Assembly: GCF_010015445.1 (NCBI RefSeq)
Contig: NC_053121.1
Span: 32,811,934 to 32,875,933, forward strand
DNA length: 64,000 nucleotides
Reading direction: 5' to 3'
Origin: Perca fluviatilis
Taxonomy: Eukaryota; Chordata; Actinopteri; Perciformes; Percidae
Part shown: positions 1 to 21,000 of the stretch, piece by piece
Layout: each line of letters begins with the position of its first letter
Position numbering within the stretch: position 1 is the stretch's first letter
Notes under the pieces: generated by a model
Seen by the model: the letters and a program-made list of their open reading frames with translations, nothing else
Databases searched by the model: none
What the model was told of the DNA's origin: nothing
Made by a program: the position numbers and the translations under genes

Positions 1-189
1 AATCAGACCAATATTTTTGTCTAATGTTGACCAGTTGCCAGATCTTGTATGAAACGCATCCTATTCACACAACATACACAACTTTCAACCTGTTTGTCAC
101 CTCAACCTGGCAACCCATAACCCAGTTGATCAGTTGATCTCTGCGCAAGCGCCGCAGAAAGTTCAGACCCGAAAGCGAGCCAATACAAA

Positions 190-471
190 ATGGCAGGTGA
201 AGGCGGTGTTCCCGCAAAGAAATTGAAATATAGCTGTAAATTTCAACAGTGTTGGGCGCAACAATTTACATGCATCTTACCTAGTCATACCGACAACCTC
301 CACGCTTTTTGTAAGGTGTGTCGCATTGATTTTAATGTAGCGCACAGCGGGAAAAATGACATTACCCAGCACATTAAAACACAGGGTCATACATACAGTA
401 CACTTAACAGTACCCCCCCTCCCTGGTCACAAATCTCCCGGATTTTGAAAACCAAATGTTGGCAGGTATGA
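190..471 (+). mobile_element. BED-type zinc-finger ORF, N-terminal fragment of a hAT-like transposon protein
   Basis: A 93-codon ORF opens at ATG 190. Its middle reads HAFCKVCRIDFNVAHSG and then ends in two spaced histidines (QHIKTQGH). The CxxC ... HxxxxxH spacing is that of a BED/C2H2 zinc finger, and this wording is familiar from the DNA-binding N-terminus of hAT-type transposase proteins in fish genomes. No dimerisation or catalytic region follows: the frame closes at 471 and the next kilobase has only a MITE and intron-like sequence. I read it as a fragment of a dead element or a first exon whose remainder is elsewhere. A domesticated single-finger protein cannot be excluded. Family assignment is from memory of the motif. 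Confidence 0.5.
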
Positions 472-555
472 GTTAGGGTCTCGAAGCCTGCACATTTTTG
501 TGTCTCATGTGAAAAAAAGACACAATACATACAATGGACACATTAAGTATGTGTG

Positions 556-663
556 CAGGGGCGTAGCACAAAATTCTGGGCCCTGTAGAAAGTCATTTTG
601 ACATTTCACATGAGGGACCTGGGTAATCAGTCCCCTGTTTCCCCCCCCAGTCCGACGCCCCTG
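556..663. mobile_element. short hAT-type MITE with exact 8-bp target duplication
   Basis: The element starts CAGGGGCGT and ends ACGCCCCTG, a perfect 9-bp terminal inverted repeat. It is bounded by TATGTGTG at 548-555 and again at 664-671. An 8-bp target duplication with CAGGG-type ends is the signature of hAT transposons. The element is 108 bp long and non-coding. It lies just 3' of the last exon found for the minus-strand coiled-coil gene. Confidence 0.85.
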
Positions 664-712
664 TATGTGTGTAGTATGTGTGATTGTAAATGTTCAGGGA
701 GAAAATACCCAC

Positions 713-11274
<10,562 letters not shown>

Positions 11275-11504
11275 GCTCACCGGTGTTTGAAATGCTCTCT
11301 CCAATCCCACTCTAAAGCTTCTTCCACTTTCCCATGATCCTTAGGGCAGGGCAGGTGTGTCCCGCATGGTCAGATAGGAGACAGTGTGCACATTTCCTGC
11401 CATGTTTCACTCTTCCTGTACAGACAGTCGCACCTACAGAGGGCAAGTTTAAGCATTAATCCAAGCTGCTGTTTTCATAACATGGAGGCGAGGTGTGCTG
11501 CTTG

Positions 11505-11540
11505 TGTGTGTTTCTGTGTGTGTGTGTGTGTGTGTGCGTG
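11505..11540. repeat. (GT)n microsatellite, short
   Basis: GT run of about 36 bp with one GC interruption. Its 3' flank (TTCAGACCTGATG ... CCACCTGGCTCACTGCTTGA) matches that of the 10324-10424 tract. It lies upstream of the first coding exon of the minus-strand coiled-coil gene. Confidence 0.8.
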
Positions 11541-11904
11541 TTCAGACCTGATGTTTTATTTGCCACCTGGCTCACTGCTTGAATACATAGGAAAACTATG
11601 ACTTGTTTCGTGCACAAATTGAAGGTTTGATGTGATGTTAAATGCAAATTTTCTTTTAAAATTCTCCCTCAAGGCATCGAGGGCTGCGGGAGAGTTGAGG
11701 CAAGTCAGGCATGTTGCATCTAGCAGGCAGGCGTCTTTATAGCAGCAGCCTCCGGTTAGTTCTTTTATAATATAGGATTGCGTAAGGGATTTTATGGGGG
11801 GGGGGAAATACCTTTGGCATTTAATAATAATTGATGTATCAAACATGTTAGTATTGCGTGTTAGTAGTTTGCGTGTAGAATATAATGGTAAACTGTTTAA
11901 TTTT

Positions 11905-12477
11905 TGCTAATTTCTCATGAGATACTGTACCTAATCCTACTCCACCCACTGCTAGTGGCTGCTATATTGTTGACTGGTACCAGAAGGAGGGATCATATCT
12001 CCCCGATATTGGCTTCTCTTCACTGGTTACCGGTCAAATATAGAATCGATTTTAAGGTCATGTTTCTTGTTTTTAAGGCATTACATGGATTGGCCCCTTT
12101 ATATATTGCTGATCGCCTTACGCTACATCACTCCTCCAGGAACCTAAGATCGTCTGATTAGTTCATTTTAGCTATTCCACAGTATCGGATGTAAACAAAA
12201 GGTGCCTTCTCAGTTTTGGCCCAAAGACTCTGGAACAAATATTAGGTCCTCCTCTACTGCAGAGGTCTTTAAGTCTCGTCTTAAAACATATTTTTATTCT
12301 TTGGCGTATGATTTAGATTAGGGACATTTGTATAGAAGTGTGTTGTTTGTATGATGTTCATTGTATCTATATTTGTATTGTCTTCCTTTGTTTTTATAAC
12401 ATAATATAACTTTGTACAGCACTTTCTTCAGCCTAGGTTGGTTTTAAATGTGCTCTATAAATAAATTGACTTGACTT
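11905..12477 (+). mobile_element. non-LTR retrotransposon 3' end with reverse-transcriptase C-terminus (L2/Rex-like)
   Basis: A plus-strand frame from about 11946 reads SPILASLHWLPVKYRIDFKV then LVFKALHGLAPLYIADRL. This is the well-known C-terminal end of L2/CR1/Rex-type LINE ORF2 proteins. The frame breaks at about 12161, and remnants continue (CCCAAAGACTCTGGAACAAA, then 'cgtcttaaaacatatttt'). It ends with GTGCTCTATAAATAAATTGA CTTGACTT, a typical LINE tail, at about 12477. The copy is 5'-truncated as most LINE insertions are. Confidence 0.85.
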
Positions 12478-12512
12478 AAAGAAGTCTGATACATGCATCC
12501 TATGATTGTGTG

Positions 12513-12936
12513 TCACCAGTGGTACATTTGTAGACCGGGTAAACCCAGCCCGATTTGATTTCGCCCTGCCGCTCAGGCTGGAAACCTGTACATTTATCTA
12601 GCCTGCTTCCGTTACACATCTGCGGGAACCAATCACAAACTGGCTTATCCACCTGGCGCGCTATTGGCAGGTTTAATACGATGACGATAGAGAAGCGACC
12701 AAGCAGCTTCTTGTTTACATTCAAAATAGCGGCCACCGAAGCGCAGCAGCCCGTTGATGCCGCTGTCGCTGCTACGTCACCCGGATGGCTGGTCTGATTG
12801 GTTGAAGGACTATCCAGTTGCGTACAGAGTCATTTGAACTTTGCCCGTTGATCACGCCTCTTGTGCAGTAGAAAATACAGAGCAGACTCCCCAGACTAAT
12901 ATTCAATCTTAAAAGATTAAGCTTGGTCTGGTGATA
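12513..12936. repeat. probable MITE with TCACCAG/CTGGTGA ends
   Basis: Begins TCACCAGTGGTACATTTGTA and ends AAGCTTGGTCTGGTGA, giving a 7-bp inverted end. The interior (CCAATCACAAACTGGC, 'gcggccaccgaagcgcagc', CCAGACTAATATTC) has the GC-rich style of hAT-like fish MITEs. No convincing target duplication was seen. It is followed directly by the 12940-13380 repeat. Confidence 0.45.
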
Positions 12937-12939
12937 AGA

Positions 12940-13380
12940 AGACTAGTACATTTGCACATTTACTCCAGTACGGTAAGTACAAATTTGAAGTTCTTGTACT
13001 TTACTTATACTCTCTTTTTCATGCCACTTTTTTCTTCTTCATCTACCTTTCTACATTTCAGAGGGAATATTATACTTTTTACTTTACTACACTTATTTGA
13101 CAGCTTTAGTTACATAATTTTGTCAAGGTTTCACTTTAGAACTTGTGATTGGCATATCTCACTAATTTCACAATATTTACATATAGCCTTATATAAAACA
13201 GTCAAACATTTGCTACAACTACAACAGTAAAATCCCACTTTTACATTAATGCATGAGTAATAACAATCTAATGATATAAAATATAATAGTTTAACAGTCA
13301 CAGGGGACATTTTTGCAGGGATTTTTACTTGTAACAGAGTATTATTGTACTTAAGTAAAGGATCTGAATACTAACCACCA
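12940..13380. repeat. dispersed repeat, AAGTACTTT family copy
   Basis: Shares words with 61310-61720: 'catgccactttttt', TACATTTCAGAGGGAATATT, 'ttttactttactac', TGACAGCTTTAGTTAC, and the end AAGTAAAGGATCTGAATACT. The same end appears inverted at 40110-40140. The family is non-coding. Confidence 0.6.
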
Positions 13381-13980
13381 CTAACAGTCACTGTGTGCTG
13401 TAATGCAGATGCTGATCTGGATATATACTTACCGCAATCATTAAGATATCACATTTAGAAGACCATGTGGGTTGTTTTCCAGTCTTTGCATGTAATTTGG
13501 TCATTTAAAAACTAAGTATTGATTTTGTAAATTAATTATTTCTTAGGCCACACGGAAGATTACAGAAGTTACTTTTTTTTAAATATTCTCACTTCTAAGT
13601 GTGAGGTTGCCGCTCGTCTATAAATGAGACACTGCGATCTCACTTTACTCTTTTTTTTTCTTTTTTTTTTCTCAAACACTTGTTGACAGTGTCTAATTGT
13701 ATGAGAATTGTATGCATGTTGCTGCTAATACTTCTACTATCACATGTGATGCCAGCAGAGGGAGACACAGCACAGCTACTCCTCCCAGTCTATGGTCAGG
13801 AAACAATGAATTACTTTGTATGGTTGTGTCTGCTCATTATGTACTTGTACCTCTTTTCACTAAAAGAGAGGGACACATTTGGAGTTGTTATTATGTATCG
13901 GTTATTATACCCACTTGAGATCAAATTGGGCTGTATGTGCCCAATAAATTAAATGAGTTTTGACACCCCCCGAATCATCA

Positions 13981-14181
13981 GTAACACTTTACTTGAAGGT
14001 ATCTACATAAGAGTGACATGACACTGTCATGACACATGAACCCTAACCATAACTTGTCATGACAAAAACCAAATTACACTTACTAAAAGAAGCGTTATGT
14101 CATAAACGTTTATGACTTGTTTATAATGTTTATGACAGTGTCATGTCACTCTTATGTAGATACCTTCAAGTAAAGTGTAAC
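13981..14181. mobile_element. fold-back MITE with about 50-bp inverted ends (CACTTTACTTGAAGGTATCT family)
   Basis: The first 50 bp (GTAACACTTTACTTGAAGG through GACATGACACTGTCATGACA) reappear inverted at the right end, closing with CTTCAAGTAAAGTGTAAC. The RNA or single strand would form a long hairpin. The flanks contain AATCATC on both sides (about 13972 and 14185), a possible 7-8 bp duplication. Other copies: 53652-53789 (both ends) and 63421-63545 (left end only). Confidence 0.8.
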
Positions 14182-14189
14182 CAAATCAT

Positions 14190-15436
14190 CCACTACACTG
14201 GTGAAAATCAAGTTGACTTCCCTTTAATATGAAAGATTTAAAATGAATGAAAATCCTCACTGTCTATGTTTAAAATGACCTCCTTCTACATTACACAATG
14301 AGATGTTTTGACTCCGGGGTTTTTTTTTTCCAAGTAATGGGCTGATTCTCCTTAGGGCACCGAGTGCTGCTGAACAAGACCAACTAACTAGGCCACGCAG
14401 ATGATATCAGTTCAGCGTATTTCTTGTAAAGCCTTGGAAAATGAGTGAGTCTGTGTGGTTATCTGATCCAGTCTTGCCAGCAAAGTAAACGCATTTGTAG
14501 TCATTCAAAGGAGAGGATGTTCAAAAATGGCGTTTATTAAAAAAAGAAAAAGAAATCCACCATGCTGACTTCTGCCTCTTGAACAGAAAAAGTAGTAGAT
14601 AGAAAATGGCGTTGGACACTGGTCGACAAAATAAATAAATACAATATCCCCCCAAATCTGTGAGAAACAAAGCGTAGCATTTCTCTTAAAACAGAAACAC
14701 AGAGAAACCCATCCCACAGGTACACAACAGATTCTGTCACGTCAGGTAGTTTTAACGTCAGACTACAAAACAGAGAGTCAGAAAGTCACAAATGGAGCTT
14801 ATAATTCATACAGTGTCATACAGACGTTCACGCCTCAGGAACACAATATGGAGTTACCCTGCTTGTTAAACCATAGACTGACTTACAGACCCCCACCAGT
14901 GGGTAAATCTACTGTTCAGAGCACGTTCAATTAGATTCAAAGTGGTGTTACATAACAATAAGCACAAATCATGTCAGTAGTTTTCAATATTCAGTAACTA
15001 AGTTAAATACATTTTTTTTTTAAACTGGAACTAAAAAGCTGCCATTGTAATGGTGCTTTTAATACAATCAGTGCCTCCACTGAGGTTGTGATCTCTGGAA
15101 GAGTCACGTGACAGACTAAAGAAATGTTACAGCCGAGTGAGAAATCTTAATGCCAATTTGTAGTGCTAAAACCCAGATGTTAGTTTGCATTTTTAGCCGT
15201 GGATTCCCTCAGGTGATTTCCAATGCTTTTCTCTTCCCATAGAGAAAAGCAGTTTTTTAACTAATGATAATAACTTATGATTTCCCCTTTTTGTTATTCT
15301 TTGTAAATTGTAGCTGTTAATGTGACTTAGATGAGAAGACAGATATTCTAATGTCTGTGCTTTAAGTATTGGGCTGTAACTGGGAAGCGATTAGCTTAGC
15401 ATAAAGACTGGAAGCAGGAGTAAGCAGCTATATACA

Positions 15437-15475
<39 letters not shown>

Positions 15476-15493
15476 GTATATATATATACACAG

Positions 15494-15574
<81 letters not shown>

Positions 15575-15603
15575 CACACACACACACACAGTAGTATATA
15601 CAG

Positions 15604-15636
<33 letters not shown>

Positions 15637-18038
15637 CCACATATATATACATATATATATATATACACACACACACATACAGTATATATATATATATATA
15701 AATAAAACAGCTATCAACAAAGTTCACTGATTAACACATTGCATCTTGTTTGTTTCATCCTCACACAAACCGAGATATGAAAAGGACAAATGGTGGTTTT
15801 AGAGGGAGTTATGTGCTATGACTATTTCTTGACACAGTTTATCCAACAGTTAATACTGAAAGCACATAAATGCATCTGCCCAACAATGTCATTTTGTCAA
15901 GTTTTTATATATTTGTTTGTGAAGGGATTAAATGTTGTGTTGATGTGTTGAAGAATAACCTTTAGAGGTGATTTAAGGGCTGTCTCCCCCTGCTTCCAGT
16001 CTTTATGCTAAGCTAGGCTAATCCCATCCATAGCTCCATTAACACATACATACTGTATAAGAGTGGTGTCAATCTATTTATCTAATGCTTAAAAGAAAAG
16101 CAAACAAGATTTTTCCCCAAACTATTTCTTTCTCTGTGGTTTTAAAAATCTGGGGGGGGGAGGGAAGGGATTCTGAATGTGGAAATTATACTGTGGGACA
16201 GAAAGTGTGGATATTATGAGTGTTAATTTACTTAAGAGCTTGTCTTCAACTTTGAATGGAAATCAGCTGTGCATGGAAACCCAAGGTAAAAGTACATGCT
16301 GGGCTGGCCTACAACACAAAGTGAGAATTAAAAATATGTTTTGCATCTTCCAGAGGGCACATATATTCAAACTGAACCATCCACAAAACCCCCAAAAAAC
16401 TGAATTAAAATCAACATCTAAAAGGAAATGTTCGACACTCAACACACCAGTGCTTTACTAGGCAGTGGATGCTAAACTCCTTCTTTAGCTAACACTAATG
16501 CAGTTAAACAGGAGAGCCGCACCTGACTGACTGCAGGCTGTAAGCTGCCGACAGATTACACTACCCAATTTACATATTTCCTTCACGCAGGCCGGAGAAC
16601 ATAGAAACACTTCAAAACAGAACTGTGTTTTTATCATGGAAATGCTGGTGCGAGGAAATGTGACAGCATGTGTGCCAAATCTGGACCTAATGTGCTTCTA
16701 GAGAAAAATACATGAACACTAAGATTCTTTTTTTCTTTTTTTGAAGGAGTCACATTTAAAAGCTTAAGGGCTGTTAGTGACTGACCAAGCCTTGGTTATA
16801 TATTTATTTTAAGTCACCTAGTTCTTAGCTTGGCTCAGTTTCCTACAAGGCTGCTGTTCTCAAGCTAATCCTATGCTAGCTGGCGGCTACTAAAGGCTTT
16901 TCATGCTTTCTTGACCTGACCCGGCGACGCTTACCCTTACATAGAGTGAGGTAAAATAAGAGTGAATAAGCAGCCTGCATCCAGGTGTCACCCAGTCAGG
17001 TTTAATTTGATCTCTGCTGTGTTTGGATAAATCCTATCCTCTAAGTTCAGAGAGGAAACAAACACGCTGCTGCTCATGAACACAGTCTCCTTACTTTGCG
17101 TGATAATAAATGACTTTTACGGATTGCAGACATTGAATAAACTGAAGAGATAACATATTACGTATTTCCATCATGGTACCAAACAGAAACATAATGCTGG
17201 AAAGACAACTGATTTACATTTACATGTAACATGGTTCAAATGATGAGAAGGGTTGGTGGCAGTAACAGCCCAGCTCTTTGACAAACACACACTGATCTTC
17301 TAGACTTTCACAGCTTCGCGATGGTAGCATTACATTAGCAGAAAGCTTATTAAAAGTCTGTGTGCTATCAGCTGAATTTTCACCTTCTGTGAGAAAAGAA
17401 ATAGACACAGTTTCAATCTAATAAGACTCGAGCCAAATGGAAACTGAGCTTTTCCTCATCTTGAGTGGTGAAATCTGAGCTTGACTGTGCAGATCTACTA
17501 TCAGAATTCTGCTGATTTACACTCAACTCAGCACTATGCCTGGAAATGTACCCCCATCTGTACTGTCCGTGTAGAGAAAGCTTCTTCCAGAGCTTTTCGG
17601 AGTGTCTACTAAATAGAGAAAGGAGCCAAGACATGTTAGGCCTTGTTCGACATTCAATTGGATTCATTGTAACATGTTTTTTTCACAAATAAAATAAGCA
17701 GTTGTTCACCAGCGTTCATCAGCCTACAATGCTCAAAATGAAACAAACAAATTGAGAACAAAAATTCTAAAACACAGAAGTCAAAAGAGCATAGCTAAAA
17801 TGAGTAAAAATCCAACTGAAAGTCAGCATTTTCCATCCCACTTGTGTCAGTTCAATATGATGCAGGCGGTACAAAAAGAAGAAGAAGAAAAAGAAAGTAT
17901 TGCACTGGTTTGGTGTGAGTCTATGGATGGGTGGTCATCATATAAATAACAATAACAAGAACCAAACAGTAATACCATAATAATAATTGTAACGCTAATA
18001 AAAACAGTTCCGACTAAGGTCCCCCTCCCTCTGCTGTT
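14190..18038. other. gene-free stretch downstream of leprotl1 (possible 3'UTR plus intergenic)
   Basis: No coding exon was found. On the minus strand the leprotl1 stop is at 18039. The nearest downstream AATAAA signals on that strand are at about 16803 (TTTATT on plus) and at 14533-14538, so the 3'UTR could be 1.2 or 3.5 kb. The stretch also holds the TA tract at 15429-15706. Otherwise no recognised feature. Confidence 0.5.
15429..15706. repeat. compound (TA)n microsatellite
   Basis: About 280 bp of TA repeats broken by CACACA and CAGTATA pieces. It produces long YIYIYI-type open frames that are not genes. Such tracts form cruciforms and are often length-variable. Confidence 0.95.
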
Positions 18039-21000
18039 TTACCACTGCTGCCAACTGAAGTCGTCGTTGGATCCGAAGACCATGAAGAAGCCCAGGATGG
18101 TCCCGAAGATGACTATGTTACCCGTTAGCACGAGCGCACACGCCCCCCAGGCAATCTGTAAACCAAAGCATTAATAATTCAGGTTAACAAATGCTGCTGT
18201 ACATGCTGCCAGGCTGCAGTGCATATTTAGGCCAAACTCTAGCGGGTGTCAACAGCAACAGTTTCACAGAATCACTTCCACAAGCTGCTCTACAGTTGTA
18301 TAGTCAGGACACACAGTGGGATGATGACACATTAACAGCAGCCAGTAGCTAAATGCTAATCATGTCGTGCTGCAGCTGGTGCATCTGTCTGCTCTGTCAG
18401 CTCCTCTGCTATGTGGTCATTTTAAAAGGTCCCATGGCATGAAAATTTCACTTTATGAGGTTTTTTAACATTAATATGCGTTCCCCCAGCCTGCCTATGG
18501 TCCCCCAGTTGCTATAAATGGCGATAGGTGTAAACCGAGCCCTGGGTATCCTGCTCTGCCTTTGAGAAAATGAAAGCTCAGATGGGCCAATCTGGAACCT
18601 TCCCCTTATGATGTCATAAGGGGAAAGATTACCTCTCCTTTCTCTGCTTTGCCCGCCCAGAGAATTTGGCCCACCCATGAGAGAGAGACATCATGGCTTT
18701 CAAACGAGCAAAGTGGCAATTGGTCAAGGCCACACCCCCACCCTCCACCTTGCCCCCCCCTCTCCTCCTCAATAGCTACAGACACAGAAATAGCACATCC
18801 TAAGGAAAGCTCATTGTGGGACTGGCTCTAGTGACTGGAATTCTGCACCAAGGCTGAATTTTGGGAAAGAGACTTCAGATACAGTATTAGGGGACCACTA
18901 AGGTCTATATAAAAGAGACTTCAGATACAGTATTAGGGGACCACTAAGGTCTATATAAAAGAGACTTCAGATACAGTATTAGGGGACCACTAAGGTCTAT
19001 ATAAAAGAGACTTCAGATACAGTATTAGGGGACCACTAAGGTCTATATAAAAGAGACTTCAGATACAGTATTAGGGGACCACTAAGGCCTATATAAAAGC
19101 ATCCAAAGAGCACCATGTCATGGGACCTTTAATGAATTGCGTATCTTGTTTTTTCTCTTAATGTTCTTGCTAGGCAGATTAGCAAATATGATTGCTCTGT
19201 ATGAATCAGACTGCCTGCTGCTGAAGCCCAAAGCAAACCTTTTTTGTTGACGCAATAGAGCAAAGGATACAGCTGGTAACATTCAATATGTACGTTACTG
19301 TCATCAAATCCCATGAAAAGACCAACACTTTCTGACTTCCATGCCCTCTCTGTGGCTCAAAAAAAGACAAATATATAAATAATTTCCCTTAAACAGGAGG
19401 TCAGTGTTGTTTTTAGCAAACGTTACTCAAACAGCAGGACAGTGCATTTGTTGGGGATTATTTTCAGCTGGGGTTTAATCCACATTTGGTGCTCTAGTGT
19501 GTATTTGGGGCAGCAGGACAGGATATGTGGGATTTTGTCAAAATAAACTATTGTTTCTGTTCATGAAAATGAAGGAACATGCAACAGTGTGGCTCACTGA
19601 TGTGTTTAAAGGTCCCATCCCACTTTATGAGGTTTTTTTTAACATTAATATGCATTCCCCCAGCCTGCCTATGGTCCCCCAGTTGCTAGAAATGGCGATA
19701 GGTGTAAACCGAGCCCTGGGTATCCTGCTCTGCCTTTGAGAAAATGAAAGCTCAGATGGGCCGATCTGGAATCTTCTCCTTATGAGGTCATAAGGAGCAA
19801 GGTTACCTCCCCTTTCTCTGCTTTGCCCGCCCAGAGAATTTGGCCCACCCATGAGAGAGAGAGACATCATGGCTTTCAAACGAGCAAAGTGGCAGTTGGT
19901 CAAGGCCACACCCCCACCCTCCACCTTGCCCCCCCCTCTCTCCTCCTCAATAGACCTTTTTCACAGCAGACATGTTGACATGTCATTGTAGGAAAAGCAC
20001 AGGTGTATTCAAAACCATTAATGATGGCTGCATTCTACTTAGGAGAGGTCCTGGTATTGTGCATGCTGACTCACTGAAATAGCTTACTGGGACGCTTGAT
20101 GGAATTGAGCCATCGTTAAGGTTATCAATTTCAGCTGTGCTTTTCCTACTATGACAAGTCAAAATGTCTGCTGTGAAAAAGGTCAATAGCTACAGACACA
20201 GAAATGGCACATTCTAAGGAAAGCTCATTGTGGGACTGGCTCTAGTGGCTGTAATTCTGCCCTAAGGCTGAATTTCGGGAACGAGACTTCAGATACAGTA
20301 TTAGGGGACCACTAAGGTCTATATAAAAGCATCCAAAGAGCACCATGTCATGGGACCTTTAATAGTTTTTGGAGCAATGGAGCTCTATGGCACAGAGGAA
20401 GAAGTTATATCAGGCTTTGGACACAGACGATAATTGTTTTCTTTTTTTTTTATGGGACTTGTTGACACTAACTAAAACATGAAATATTCCCAAAGTTATT
20501 CTTTACGTGTATTTACTTAATATACTTTATACTTTCTAATATATAATTTTATTTAGTACTTTCCACACTTAGTATCAGATTTTGTCTTCTTGGTCCTGAA
20601 ATGAAATCAAGCTCTTGTAAAACAGGATGTTGTTGGGGGAGACAGAACAAGAGGAGAGACCGTTAAAAAGTGGGTGTGTTTGACCAGAACTAACACAGAA
20701 AGTGAGAAACTTATTTTGAGCTTCACAAGTCACTGAAGTGTCGAAATTGAGCCAGTAAGCGATACTCAGTGTTTTACGAAAAGTGACAGATTAAGAGATG
20801 AAGTTCCAGGTTTAGAATGAGAGGAAAGGTGGCTTTTTTTCAACAGGTGTGGTGACATTCTACTCTATGTATGCTTTCAATTACCATTTTTCCCGGAGGC
20901 GAAACATTTATAAATAAAAATTTGCATTTGTTGTTATATGTTGAACAGATGTGTAGCTTTTAAAAGTAATCTTACTACAAATGTGTTTACATTATTCTTG

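Noticed and set aside
15391..15727. Three overlapping minus-strand frames of about 100 codons (YIYIYI proteins)
   Set aside because: They are translations of the TA/CA microsatellite; no gene features.
18869..19098. Regular 46-bp repeats considered as a CRISPR-like array
   Set aside because: Units are directly adjacent without unique spacers, in a vertebrate genome, inside a MITE.
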